This document shows positions 1 to 12,414 of a stretch of DNA of 64,000 nucleotides, one piece after another; within the stretch, counting starts at the first letter, position 1, and every line of letters starts with the position of its first letter. Made by a program: the position numbers and the translations under genes. The stretch spans positions 245,591,644-245,655,643 of the forward strand of contig JAVMKO010000001.1 of the NCBI GenBank assembly GCA_032164245.1, given 5' to 3'. The DNA comes from Sternotherus odoratus. Taxonomy: Eukaryota; Chordata; Testudines; Kinosternidae. The notes under the pieces were generated by a model. The model saw only the letters and a program-made list of their open reading frames with translations. It was not told the origin of the DNA and made no database searches.

Positions 1-2274
1 CTGATACAGAGAAAACTCCTGTTTAAATCAATCAAAGTTTTTAGTGAGCAGATTGAAAAATAATATTTATGTACTTGAAAATATGTAGTTAAAAAGGTTA
101 TAAAAATGGTAGGGCTGTCGGTTATTTGTAGTTAACTCACATGATCAACTAAAAAAAACTTAGTTGCAAATAATCTCAGTTTTAATTGCACTGTTGAACA
201 ATAGAATACCAATTGAAATTTATTATATCATGAAAATAAATAAAAAAAAATCTTTTAAAAAAGGCCATTTTTTTACTAAAGCCTTTTTGTTTGAAAGATT
301 TTGACCAGCTTTAGAAACGTGCATTGGTCATTATGTTCAAATGTGGGCACCTAAAGTTAGGTTCCTCAATAAAATGACTTGATAATCAGAAATGCTGCTC
401 ACCCACAAATGTTAATAGAGCCACAGGTGCACAACATTTCTGAAAACAAGGCCACTTTTATCTAGGTGCCCAAGCATGGAACTAGATGCCTTGTCCTTTG
501 GTAGCCAGAATGTATAAATCATAAAGTCATAAAGTCAAAGGCATCCCCACTGATTTCTCAAGTGGAGATGATTAAGGTCTACTGGATCTTTTTGGATCGT
601 CCCACAAAATTAGGAGTACCCATCACCTAGATGACCTCATTACTGTGTTCTTTGAACTCATGGAAGCATCTTTGTTTTGGCTTTTCTGAGAATAAGTGCA
701 AGAAGGGTGACAAGCCATTTTCTGCGGCATTTATGCTTCCTTCCATGCTGATAGACCTATTTAAAATAACACTGCTTTAAAATGCCTCAAGTCAGGCTAC
801 ATGCCTAAAAAATCTCTCAGAAAGAAAGTTAGACAAGAATGGGATGCTTAACCAATGACAGCATGTCTCTTTTAGGAGCAGTTTTTCTAGGCGGGAGTGG
901 AAGGTGCGGGGAGGGAGGCAAAGCATGAAGGGGCCATCCTTTCACATGAGTTGAGAGCGGTCTCCTTTTCCACAAATCCTGTGGTTTTAAGAGACTAGGT
1001 AGATCTCCCTCACTCCCTGCTTCGTTTTTTGGATCCCCAATCCCCTAACCATGAAGGGACAATGTGAAGGAAACATTGCAAGGTTCACCTTGTGGAATTT
1101 CCTGAGCCGCTCCTGTGAGTATCTCTGCAAGAGGGTACATGCTCGTCCTAATTTCAGTGAAATTTAGGTTAGTAGGACATTATTACCTTATTATTGAAAG
1201 CAATTCACTTTTTGCCCCTGAACTAAAGCAAGGAGGGAAAGTAAGCGCATCTAAGCGGGGGAAAATAAATTCCACTGCTGACAAGGTACAGAATTGTAAA
1301 GTGTTCATTTTGTCAGTCAAATAGATTTAAAGATAAGTGCTCTAGAATGTTCCTGCCTGCTCTTTCTACATAATATTAATGTGAGCTGTAGCTTACTTTA
1401 GAGTACAATTTACTTTTAATAGCTGTCTTAATCATGTGAGTTTTCTCACATTGGTGTATTCCATCTCCAGTTACAGAATCTTTTGCTAAGAACATTGTCC
1501 ACTTTTTCACCGCAGTTTCAGTTTTTCCATGAAAAACTCATTTCAGAGGTATTAAAAGTACGCAGTTAGAAAGAACTAGGTCTGAGTAAATGGTTTGGAA
1601 AAAATCCAAATAGCATCACGCATGAAAAGCACAGAACACAGAAATAATGCAAGAAAATCATTTCTCGTGCTATTTTAGCCATACTGTGTGTCCAGATTTA
1701 TCTGAATGCCAAACCCAAACATCTTGGGTGATTGAGCATTGCTTTATGAAGCCTCTAGGTTTGGATTTGGCCTGCCTTTATGTCAGTATGCAATGACACA
1801 AAATGTCATATGTGATGGATATGGCTTTGTGAAAAACACAGAAACAGCATTATGAGGGGTTTTTTCTCCTTCTGTGTATGATTTTGATTCATTTGCCATC
1901 AAATCTGAGCCTTGTTACATGTAACAGAAAATCCATGAAGGTCTCTCATTTCTGAAGGGAGATTTGGTGAAAAAGAAACTTTATATAAAGACTTCTTCCT
2001 TTGTCTTCCCTTCTCTAATTTGTTCTGAATATATGCCTGTTATGAGTCAATTTCAGAACTGATGGCTTCCTTTAATGAGGTATGGTGAGGAGTAATATGC
2101 AGGGCTCTTGGGACCAACAGCCTTGTGAACTGCTCAAAGCCGAAGTGAAGAGGCTTTGCATGGGAACATGTAAAAGGAGTGTGGGGAAGGAACCCATCCT
2201 TCAGCTCAGATCACCAGCATGGAACAGGCACTCCAGAGCTGATGCTGCTGCAGACTCCATGGTATAGTAGCTTA
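1..2274. other. Unassigned AT-rich sequence
   Basis: I see no gene, RNA gene or recognisable repeat here. Open frames are at most about 70 codons and have no family resemblance. Confidence 0.6.
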
Positions 2275-2396
2275 AGGTGACCAGACAACAACTGTGAAAA
2301 ATCAGGATGGGGGGGGGGGGGTTAATAGGAGCCTATACAAGAAAAGGACTCAAAAATCAGTACTGTCCCTATAAAATCGGAACATCTGGTCACTCT
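2275..2396. mobile_element. Short MITE with GGTGACCAGA terminal inverted repeats
   Basis: The left end reads GGTGACCAGA and the right end TCTGGTCACTCT, giving inverted termini. A poly-G run lies inside, followed by a stretch related to the copies at 6167-6289 and 18474-18520. The size (about 120 bp), inverted ends and lack of coding capacity fit a non-autonomous DNA transposon. The superfamily is not settled and I did not find a clear target duplication. Confidence 0.7.
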
Positions 2397-2892
2397 AGTA
2401 GAATTATGGCCCACTATGCACTCCTGCTAGGGAACTTACAAAGTGGAGTCACATAGTTTCCCAGCATACTGCCCTCATCCCCACATCTCCTCTGTCCAGC
2501 TTTTTAGGTTATGCTATCCCTTACAGAGGCCAGAATTTGCCCACTAATGGCACTGTTTAATAAGGACAATTATCTTTAAAGAGCACTAGAAGTTTCCTAG
2601 CATATGCACAATGTGCCTCAGGTGGCACGTGACCAGGATTCATCAACGAATTGGGTCTGCTGGTTGGATCATTAGTTTTTCCAGCCTGGGCTGAGTACTG
2701 ATTTGGGAGTGAGATGTGAACACTGGGCCACGCCCCCCAGCACTAGAATAAATGCACATAACTACCTTTTTTATTGCAGTACTACATTTTGTGAATCAAA
2801 TTGTACTAATGAAAGCAGCTGATAATCTTAGAGGTTTGTTTTTCTTTCTTCTGGTTTTCAGTCCTGGGCATCTTCAGGTCTCCAAGGGTCTA

Positions 2893-3032
2893 CAGTAGAG
2901 GTGGGAAACCTCCGGCCTGCCATCTGGCCAATCTGATTGCAGGCCGTGAGAAATTTTGCTGATATTGCACGCCACAGCTCCCAGTGGCCACAGTTCTCTG
3001 TTTCCAGCCAATGGGAGCTGCGAGAAGAGTGG
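2893..3032. mobile_element. Degraded hAT-type MITE
   Basis: It begins with GTAGAGGTGGGAAACCTCCG, which resembles the left terminus of the family at 6650-6893 and 25785-25951. The interior contains the shared CCAATGGGAGCTGCG block. The right terminus is lost or too diverged to place. It is non-coding. Confidence 0.55.
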
Positions 3033-3278
3033 TTTCTTCTATGTATTAGTCATATTAAAATTGCTACATTTTGTAGCAAATTAGAAAGGCTGGCTTCAAT
3101 ATTCCTAAGGGTATATGTTATCTTAGAGTCTATTCTGAACTTCCACAGGTGTTAATGGTAGTTCCATGTCTCATTTGTCGGCATTATATTGTCCTCAGAA
3201 TGGGGAAAACTAGGAATTTAAAGTGATTGCAGAACAGCTATGTCAACCAAAACCCAGATCTTCCAGGCAAAATAAGGG

Positions 3279-3925
3279 CTATGAAAAGCTATAAATACAG
3301 TGGAACCAGTGTACAAATGGATATAAACTGGTCAACAGGAAGTTTAGACTCGAAATTAGATAAAGGTTTCTAACCGTCAGAGGAGTGAAATTCTGGAACA
3401 GCCTTCCAAGGGAAGCAGTGGGGGCAAAAGACCTATCTGGCTTCAAGATGAAGTTTGATAGGTTTATGGAGGAGATGGTGTGATGGGAAAACATAATTTT
3501 GGCTATTGATCTTGACTATGGTAATAAAGGGGCCTGGTGGTATATGATGAAAAGTTGGAGGGGATGGGATCTAAGATACTACAGAGAATTCTTTCCTGGT
3601 GTCTGGATGGTGAGTCTTGCCCACATTCTCAGAGTTCAGCTGATCGCCATATTTGGGGTTGGGAAGGAATTTTCCTCCAGGGCAAACTGGCAGAGGCCCT
3701 GGAGCTTTTTTGCATTCCTCTGCAGCGGGGGCCTGGGTCACTTGCTGGAGGATTCTCTGTACTTTGAAGTCCTTAAACCAAGATTTGAGGACTTCAATAG
3801 CTCAGATATAGGTGAGAGGCATATTGCAGGACTGGGTGTGTAAAATTCTGCGGCCTGCATTGTGCAGGAGGTCGGACTAGATGATCACAATGGTCCCTTC
3901 TGACCTTAAAGTCTATGAGTGTGTG
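3279..3925 (+). mobile_element. CR1 LINE, 3' end (5'-truncated)
   Basis: The sequence encodes the C-terminal tail of CR1 ORF2 in broken frames, with NSLPREAVGAKDLSGFK-like residues from about 3395. The usual non-coding tail follows, with a GGAGGTCGGACTAGATGATC block at 3868-3887. It ends in TAAAGTCTATGAG without poly(A), as CR1 elements do. Frames are interrupted, so it is a dead copy. The 5' limit is where CR1 similarity fades and is approximate. Confidence 0.88.
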
Positions 3926-5103
3926 AGATCAGCTTGGGATGCATGAATTGGCTGCATTTCAAAACTCGGTTTAGTCTCAAACTGGGACAAAAAGTGGAAA
4001 TCTGAAAATATTTTGTGAAATGAAAATTTTGAAATATTTTGATTTGGAAATATTTTGCTTTGATAATGTTAAGAATTGTAATATAAAATATTAAATATGC
4101 CCTATATAATCATATAAAGTCAAAACAAGGAAGTTGGCATGAAATGAGACAAGAAAGATGAAACGAAACAAGCCATTTTGATTTTGAATTATTTCAAAAT
4201 TTTCCTTTGAACATTTTCAAAATTGACAAGATCCTGCAACTATGATTTAGATGCAAGTTTTTTCTGATGCAAAACTGTTCCACTGAAAAATTTATCACCA
4301 GTTAAATTTATCAATTATCTTGATCTATTTCTAGTTCATTCTTAAAGATAACCAGAAATGCTTTCCAAATGTTTTGATAAACTAGTCAGAGAGAATATTT
4401 TTTCATATGCATATTAGTTACAGAGCGGCCACTAGAGCTGGTAGGAAATTAAAACAGAAATAAATAAATATTATGAACAGTACCCATATTTCACTTGTTT
4501 GCCCTTTTATCTTCCATTACAATGGATTAAATTTTGCACATGAGAGGTGAGAACTATTTTAAATGAATTCCTTAAATAGCAATTTGATGGGTTGAAAGGG
4601 CAATATAAAAGTCATGTTGTAATTCTAATTGTGATTATAATGAACCCTTCATACACAATGTGTCTGCTCTGTGTGTTCCTCAAAGTCGTATCTGCTACTT
4701 TGCTTTACCATAATACATTTTTACTGCTACAGTTAAGCCTGCAGAATCAGTGCAGCTCTGGAATTGTTAGCTAAAGTCTCTCCTCTCTGAGATACAAATT
4801 TGTTACTACATTCTGATTACTGAATCTGTGTTAGACAGTCAGAAAGAACGTAGCTTTATTTCCAGATGCCAGGTAAGATTTGCAAACGTGGCAATTGAAA
4901 AAGTCCCATTTTCACTGAGAACGTTTCAGAGAGAATACTGAACCCCCGCAAAGCCCTTTCCTTATAGCCCCTTTTCAGAATATAACCACACTTTAAAATA
5001 GATACATGGTACTGGAAAGACATAAACAGTGATCAGAAAGTATCAAGACTTTACATCAGGATTGGATATCTTTCTAAAATATATGTTATAGCTCAAACAG
5101 AAG
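3926..5103. other. Unassigned; reiterated GAAATTTT-like sequence
   Basis: From about 3980 to 4330 there are many short AAATATTTTG and TTTTGAAAT-like words, so this is low-complexity DNA. The rest has no gene or named repeat that I can support. Confidence 0.5.
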
Positions 5104-5218
5104 TTATGGGCTGGATGCAGGAATTACAGGCAGAGGTTTAATGGCCTGTGTTATGCTAGGGGTCAAAACAGATATTCATATTGGTTCTTTTGGGCCTTAA
5201 AATCTGTGAATCTATGAA
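5104..5218 (+). mobile_element. CR1 LINE tail fragment
   Basis: A roughly 115-bp piece of the CR1 3' non-coding tail. It has the GGCCTGTGTTATGC block and ends CCTTAAAATCTGTGAATCTATGAA-like, with a two-unit terminal repeat. No coding part remains. Confidence 0.75.
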
Positions 5219-6166
5219 TTGAGAGAGGGGCAAACTGTGAGGCACTAGAAGATTGATGAAAAGCAAATAATAATAATAATTAGTAATTAATAAAATGCCA
5301 CCTTGATTTTCAAGATATAAAAAAGTGATCTTGGCAATTTCCATTTCTCAGCTTAACTTCTATCCCATCCTAGTAAAACAATTAAATCAATATTAAAATA
5401 AAATAAGTAAAGATCTATGCTTTTTGGATCATTCCTGTTTCCCTGCCCATTGGTGGGACAGCTGCCATGTTGGCTAATACAACCAGGAGCTTTCTGGTAT
5501 CTCCAGAGCTAAAAGCACGAGCTGCTACTGCTTGTATGAAATAGGCACAGTACTTTAGCTGGGGCTGTAACAACTCATACCCTGTGCAGATTGGCACAAA
5601 AAGAGAAAGCTCCAGCATGACCTCACTGCTGGGTTAGTATGGCATTTGTGCAGATCTCTTGAACCACTTCTCCCAGTTCCGACACTCGATTCTCAGACTG
5701 CTGTCATAACAGCCAGGCCATTTTTTCTTGGCTGCTTATCCTTCATCGATCTGAGAATTTGAGATAATTATTTTGTATCAAGCAAACCTTTACTTGTTTC
5801 ACAGCTCTGTCACTTAGATTATTCACGTGTGATTGCTTTCTTTATTTGAAGTTGTCTTCTCATAATGATTGTGTATTCTGTCAAATCTACCTCGCCGGGT
5901 CCTCAAACAGACTAGATAATGTTTCCAGTTGTATCCTTGGAAATTCAGACCTTTATACTGTGTTAAATTATAATTAATATAAACAGGAGAGAAGATGTGT
6001 ACAAGTGCTATGATTTAGGTGCAACCAAGCTATTTGTTTGTGTCTAGAAATTTCTACCAGAATATGGGAGTGTCCCCTGCATGCTCCCCCTGGGGCTTAT
6101 GTCACGGCTCCTGTTGGAAGTTCCTGCAAGGTCACCTACTAAACTACTGTGAGGGGAATCTCAGCC
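5219..6166. other. Unassigned sequence
   Basis: I see no supported gene or repeat. There is a short AAT-rich run near 5265-5285. Confidence 0.5.
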
Positions 6167-6289
6167 AGGGTGACCAGATGCCCTGATTTTATAGGAACAG
6201 TCCCTATGTTAGGGGATTTGTCTTATATTGGCACCTATTATTCCCCCACCCCCTGTTCCAATTTTTCACACTTGCTCTCTGGTCACCCT
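6167..6289. mobile_element. MITE with AGGGTGACCAGATG termini
   Basis: The best-preserved copy of the family at 2275-2396. It starts AGGGTGACCAGATG and ends CTCTGGTCACCCT, inverted repeats of about 13 bp. It is 123 bp long and non-coding. AATCTCA occurs close to the left end and directly after the right end, so it may be an imperfect target duplication. Confidence 0.82.
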
Positions 6290-6458
6290 AATCTCAATCT
6301 CTGGGTCCCCAGCTGTTTTAAATTGTCCTGGATATTAGTAGGCTGCAGTGCTGGATCCTCTCTGCTTCTATGGCACATTTCCTGGGCCTTGCAGTCTGGT
6401 ACCCCTCATGGAAACATAGCCCCTGAGCATGCCTAAGGTCCCCAGGAACAGCACCGAG

Positions 6459-7285
6459 CCCCAAGATACCCAGGTAGCTTAAAGGCATGCTCTTGCAGAT
6501 TTACACCAAAGGCATAGGCCCTCTGGATTACAGTTTAGTTATCCAGGGGCATGTGGAAGCTGTGACACATACAACAGAGATCGCACGTTATTGTTCTTTA
6601 ATAGCATGAGACATACAGAGATCCATACAAAATAATAAACCCTCCAGAGCAGTGGTGGGCAACCTGTGGCCAATGGGCTGCATGTAATCCACTGGCGAGC
6701 TGTGAGACCGTGTTTACATTGATTGTCCACAGGCATGGCTGCCTGCAGCCCCCAGTGGCCATGGTTCCCAGTGGCTGGGAGCTGTGGGCGGCCATGCCTG
6801 GGAACAATCAATATAAACCCTGTCTTGCGGCCTGCCAGTGGATTACTCCGATGGGCTGGTTGTGGCCTGTGGGCCTCAGGCTGCCCATAACTGCTTCAGA
6901 GCATTCTTTGGTCTGGGGTTGAAATTGTCTGGGGGTATCCAGGTCATTCTGCTGCAGAGAATGGCTTGGATTCTGAAACACAAAACTCTCTTCCCCAGCT
7001 CACCTCCTTTGACTGAGGTCTGAGACCATTATTGCTTTTGCCCAAAGTTCCTGTGTCTCATTCCAAGGTTCCCTGTAAGCCTCTCTGATTCTGTTTATAT
7101 TCCTCCTACCAACATCTTAGCTTCTTTGTTCTGTTCAGCAACTTTCCACTCTCTACTTCCCCCTCCCCTTAGAGAAGTAAGGTAAAACTTACCCAAACCT
7201 ATGATACCCAGGTAGCTTAAATGCATGCTCTTGCAGATTCACATCAAAGGCTTCAAAAGCTTAACACACCCCTGTGGATTCAGAG
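6459..7285. repeat. Pair of ~77-bp direct repeats flanking a hAT insertion
   Basis: GATACCCAGGTAGCTTAAA and the sequence after it (GCATGCTCTTGCAGATT) occur at about 6463-6535 and again at about 7203-7285, in the same orientation. Spacing is about 740 bp, of which about 250 bp is the later hAT insertion. The pair could be remnants of LTRs or of a tandem duplication. I could not name the parent element. Confidence 0.55.
6650..6893. mobile_element. hAT-type MITE with 8-bp target duplication
   Basis: The left terminus CAGTGGTGGGCAACCTGTGG pairs with the right terminus, whose reverse complement is CAGTTATGGGCAGCCTGAGG. Flanks are CTCCAGAG (6642-6649) and CTTCAGAG (6894-6901), identical at 7 of 8 positions. 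An 8-bp duplication is the rule for hAT transposons. The element has no transposase frame, so it needed an autonomous relative. Confidence 0.88.
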
Positions 7286-8784
7286 CATACAGGCTTGGAT
7301 TAGAAGTCTGCTTAGGATCTAATATTAAAACCAGATCTGGATCTGAGCCACTGGACCTGCACCCAACCTGAGAGCATTGAGTCCTTACCAGACTTGACCA
7401 GACCCAACACTTTCCCCCCGAACCTATGTCAGCACTGCAGCCACTTCATCCTTGGGCCTTGGCCTACTGGGGACTTTCTCTTTCACATGCCCCAGGCCTG
7501 TGATCCATTTTCAGCTGCCTCCTGCACATGGGGTCAGTGAGGAAATGGACACATGCCCCGCTCCTGCAAGTCATCACTGCCTTGCTGCACTTTATGTGCT
7601 GAGGTGTGAGAGGCACAGAGACTCATTAACATACCTACTCTGCAACACACACAGTGCAGTGAGGTGGCAGCAGCCGGCAGGAGCGGGGCATGCAGACAAT
7701 GACCCGATGTCTCCACAGGCAGGAGCCGCTGATTGGAGAGGACACCGCCTTAGCCTGAGAGGATAGGGTTGTTTTCTGACCTGATCCAACCTGAACCTGT
7801 AGTGGAGTTCCACTGGGTTTGGATCAGGTTGCCAGGCTCTAGTTTGGGTTCCCTTCACCCCAGTCCTAGTAGATGATCACAAATGGGACACTTGCTAGGA
7901 TCTGTGACGGTTGCACAGACCAATCTTCAAATCCTCATGTGGGCAGCCCACTTTTTAACAAGCAGTAGCAGAAGCTTTTAGGTTCAGCCCACCATTAAAG
8001 CCCTAAAATCTTGCCATATCTTGTCCTCTTTGGTGACATAATTTTGAAGAAAATTTAATTAAGGACATGATTTGGTAAATATCCTCACTTGCTATAAATG
8101 TCCAAACATTAGATCAAAAGCATTATCTGTCCGGATCAGTTCCAGTTCTATCCAATAAATAAAGCACAATTGTTTAAATCATCAATTACCAGTGGCATTT
8201 CTGATGACAAAAAACTATCGTCCTACATAGTCATTCCAGCTTTTAGAGAGACAAAAACAGTAACACTAGCCGGGCAGTCAGGAGGCCCACCCTGGCATTT
8301 GCTCCTCTTTTGGCATGATCAGTAATTTGTCAACAGTCATACTAAAGTTTCTGGGAGGATTAGTGTTCACACTTATTTTGAAAACAGATCATATACAATA
8401 TCTACAAGCAAGGTGAAAGGGAACTTCTTTGGTGCTCATTAAAAGACACGGCAGGTGGTTTGTGAGGGGGCTTCTGCTCTTCAAAGATAAAACAATTCCA
8501 TGTTATTAACATTAAATGTAAATAAATAAATAAATAAACAAACAAACAAACAAACAAACAAATAAAGACCCAAAACAAATCAGCTTGAGGAAATTCAGTT
8601 TCCCTGATTATGAGACTCTTGGAAAGCAAATCTTATTTTGGATCAAAGAAAACATAAAGCTTGCTTTCCAATCGACATGAAATGATTTTTTTTTTACATT
8701 CAAGAGTCCTTTGAAGTAAGAATTTATTTTGTCTCTAGCTAAAAATCTGAATGAGATATTATTCTTTCAATTTCTTATTCTACA
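7286..8784. other. Unassigned; GC-richer block with a short palindrome
   Basis: The part from about 7440 to 7860 is GC-richer than its surroundings and looks repeat-derived, but I cannot place it. An imperfect palindrome lies at 7779-7830 (ACCTGATCCAA against TTTGGATCAGGT). Open frames up to 104 codons overlap on both strands and show no family features. Confidence 0.4.
8521..8565. repeat. (AAAT)n/(AAAC)n microsatellite
   Basis: A run of AAAT tetramers passes directly into AAAC tetramers. Confidence 0.95.
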
Positions 8785-8990
8785 TAGGAGCATAAAATTT
8801 GCTATCCTGGGTCAAACCATCAAGACCGGTTTCCTGTGTTCTTCAGTTGTAGATACTGAGCAGTCTGAAGAAAAATAAATTGCCCATACCATAATGTTCT
8901 TGAATTCTCTATAAGGGGAAAACTCCTTTCTGATCTCGTTGAGTGAACAGTTTATATTTTGACTGACCACATTTGGTTATAGGTATGTCT
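8785..8990 (-). mobile_element. CR1-like LINE tail, minus strand
   Basis: On the minus strand it ends TTATGCTCC-like after a block meaning 'GGTTTGACCCAGGATAGC'. This is the tail class also seen at 38140-38560 (plus) and 28285-28442 (minus). It is strongly diverged and only the terminal 60 bp are convincing. Confidence 0.5.
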
Positions 8991-9050
8991 ACATCAAAAA
9001 ATTACAAATGCCATTAAATTATCAAACACATAGAATTGTTGGTTACTTGG

Positions 9051-9329
9051 CTCAGGGAATATCTACACAGCAAATAAAAGGTGGGCTCTTAATTCAGGGT
9101 AGCTAACCTGTGTTAGCTAACTCAGATTAAAATAGCAGTGTAGACATGGCAACTTTGCTTACTACTCAGTAGGTTGAGTCCAACCCCATGTTGCTCTGTA
9201 CACTTTAATTTGAACGGCTAACCCAAGTTAAGAGCCAAATTGTCATGTCTTCACTGCTATTTTAACCCAAGTTTGCTAACCCAAGTTGAAAACATGCTAT
9301 TTTTTTTTACAGTGTAGACATACCCTCAG
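9051..9329. mobile_element. Long palindromic fold-back MITE
   Basis: The termini are CTCAGGGAATATCTACACAG and, read inward from the right, CTGAGGGTATGTCTACACTG. The two halves remain complementary well inside. TAGCTAAC, TTAAAATAGCAGTG and AGACATGGCAA-like words in the left half recur as reverse complements in the right half (for example CACTGCTATTTTAA). A transcript or single strand could fold into one long hairpin. No coding capacity. The GTCTACAC ends link it to the MITEs at 20950-21215 and 50739-50910. Confidence 0.82.
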
Positions 9330-11334
9330 TAACCTCCTAAGGCTATGAGTTCCATAGTCCTGAAATCTGATAATTTCAATTAGGCGTATCTTGATGCCAT
9401 ATTTTGGGAATGGCTCCAAAGGAAAGACTAAGCAGTGTTTCTCATGCAGTGTCACATATTTGCATAGCACTTTATAGAGCAACCAAGAGAGTGGAACGTA
9501 CGTTGTGGATCTTAAAACCGAAAGTTTCAGTCCACAAACACCTCAAGTGCAACAAGAGATAAGATGTCATTGTAGGACTAGGGACGCAGTCTAGGATCTG
9601 GTATTTATTCACTCTCATTTCTCCCAGCTTCAAAAACACTAACAGATGCACATATACATAGTGGATAAAGGAGTAGGGGTATCCCTGCCTCATTCATCTG
9701 GAGGTTACTGGAGTATAATATCCGTCTGCTCTCCTGCATAGTTCTGGGGACTCTCTTCATACACAGCACTGGGCTTTAAATTTGTTTTATTGGGATGCGA
9801 TTTTAACTTTCACCTATATACTCACCATATATGGAGAGAATTGTCCTGAGTTTATATAGGACTTCTTAATGCATCCCTCCCTTTTTTATTAAGATAGCCA
9901 CACGTTTTTAATACCTTATTAACGTGTTGATATTGTACTGCAAAGTGCTGTATCAATATTGGCAAAAAACAGGACTTCAGCTTTGTTAGACTTGTTATAA
10001 ACCAATACATTGGGATGAGTTTGCTCTTCAGCATCTATAAAAGAAAATTATTTGTCAATCTAGGTAACTAGTGTCAGCAAAAAAAATATGATCTTTGGGG
10101 TGTGTAGGTAATCCACCCAAATCCCAGAAACTGAAATTTAGTCATAATAACCTAGACAATTTCTTCCTCTGCCAGAAAGTGTTGAGGTGCATCAGTAAAC
10201 TTAAAACAAGATCAAATCTCTGTGATGTGCAGCAAATGTGAAGAAAATATGAACGTGAAGCCAGAGGATTAAGTGTTCTATCGGGGATAGTGCTGCTGCT
10301 TTGAATTATTTACAAACCTCGAAGTGAAAATAGTGAAATTCAGAGCTCCAGAGCCATGGTTTGTAAACTCTTCACATCTGATAAATAAGCCCTTTTGATG
10401 CCTAACCAACTTTTAGGCCAGAGTTAAACACAAGTCATTCCCCGAGTCATGAATACCTTTATTGATTCTGGACTTTGAGGAAAAGAAAACTCAAGCAAGG
10501 TCACAAAGTTTCTAGTGTGGCAGCCACAGTGCAAATGATTAAAGCCCTGCCTCTCACCTTAAGTGTTTCAATTCAGCCTTGTGAGGTTTAACACCTCACC
10601 TCAAGTCTCAGGTGACTTTGAATTGACATCACAAACACACCTCTGAGTTTAACAAAGAAGGAAAAAAGGAGAAATAAGGAAAAGAAATACTTAGATGCTA
10701 GGAGAAGCTACTCCATAGAGATTCAAACCAAGGTAAACCTGGAGGAAAACATTGCAAAAGCATTTTTTCCTCTCTCTTCAGTGCTGTAACTAGAACAACT
10801 CAGACTACCACAGGAGGGCTCAGTAGTATCCAGATAAAACACTGTCATCTGTTACTTTAATGAACTCTGCACTGACAAGTCTTTTATGACAAATTTTGTA
10901 CTCTAGCAGTAACTTCAAAACTATATGAGATTTGGAGTTGCATTTAAATCCATATCTGGTTCTGTCTCGCTTCTGTGTCAAATTCTCTCCGTTCTCCTCT
11001 GAGTCACTATATAGAGATCCCCTGATAGGGAAAACTGACATTCCATTCATCTTGCTTTGCACGAGCACTCCTTCTGACAGTAGAACCACATAACAGTGTT
11101 AGTTTTATATACTCTCAAGAAATGTAGCCCTGAATTGGCTGCCAAAAGGCAAGCAGGAACAGCACAGAGGTGAGAACAGGGAGAGTAGGAAACAAATTGA
11201 AAATTAATATGACAACAACTAAAAAAAGAAAAGCAGTTTTTATTCCTTTTAAAAATTACCCCTTTCCCCACACACAAAGAAAAATTAGTCACGTGAAAAA
11301 CTAGCATTATACTGTAGCAATAAAGTACACATTA
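9330..11334. other. Unassigned sequence
   Basis: I see no gene or named repeat. There is a small hairpin near 10580-10598 (GTGAGG ... CCTCAC). Confidence 0.5.
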
Positions 11335-12414
11335 ATGGATTAACAACTGGCTAACTGATAGATCTCAAGAAGTATTTGTCAATAAGAAATCATCATTGCA
11401 TGGGTTGTTACAAGTGGGGTTCAGCAGCAATCAGTACCAGGCTCAATAGTATCAACCTTTGTATCAGTAATTTGAAAGTAAATATACAACCACTGTTGAA
11501 AAATTTGTAGATGGCACAAAGTTTGGCAGAGTGGTAAATAATTATGAGGACTGGTCAGTCATACACGATGATCTAGGTTGCTTGTTAAACTGGGCCTAGT
11601 CAAACAAAATGAGTTTAAGTACAGCCAAATGCCAACTTATACGTCTAGGAACAAAAAATGTGGGCCGTACCTACAGAATGAGAGGATGCTTTCTTGGAAA
11701 GAAGTGATTCTGCAAAGGATTTAGGGGACCTAGTAATGAGCAATCAGCTGGCCATGAGCTCCCAGGGTGATGTTGTGGCAAAGAGGTCTAATATGAATGC
11801 TTGCTGTATAATCAGAGTTGTGAGTAGGAGTAGGGAGATGAATATGGCATTGGTGAGGCTGATACTGGAATACTGAGTCCAGTGCTAGTAATCAACATTT
11901 CAAAAAGGGTGTTGAAAAATGTGAGAGGGTGCAGAAAAGAGCCACAAAAATTATTCAAGGACTAGGGAAAAAATGCCTTACAGTGAGCATCTGAGAGCTC
12001 AATCAGTTAACTTATAAAAAAGAAAATTGAGAAGTGGTTTGATGATAGTTTATAAGTACCTTACCAGGGAGAAAATATCAGGTAATAAAGGACTCTTTAA
12101 TCTAGCAGAGAAGGTATAACAAGAACCAATAGCCAGAATCTGAAGACAGACAGATTTAAATTAGAAATTAGGCACAAAATTTTAAAGGTGAGGGTGATTA
12201 AATACTGAAAGAAACTACCAAGCGAAGTGGTGGCTTCTCCCTCTCTTGGTCTGCAGATCATGACTAGATTCCTTTATGGAAGATATGCTTTAGTCAACTG
12301 CAAGTTATTGAACTCCACGCAGGGGCAAAGGGGTGAAATCTAATGCTCTGTGATATACAGGAGGCCAGATTAGATCATCTAAAAGTTCCTTCTGGCCTTT
12401 CACACTGTGTCTTT
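11335..12414 (+). mobile_element. CR1 LINE, 3' third, heavily mutated
   Basis: Broken frames match the end of the CR1 reverse transcriptase and its C-terminal region. A palm-like stretch lies near 11490, followed by the 'VRGCRKEPQKLFKD'-like segment near 11920-11970. It ends with GGAGGCCAGATTAGATCATC at about 12360-12379 and CCTTCTGGCCTTTCACACTG. Many stops and frameshifts mark it as old. Confidence 0.82.

Noticed and set aside
8521..8565. CRISPR-like short repeats
   Set aside because: Tetranucleotide microsatellite without spacers; no cas-like genes; the genome is vertebrate.
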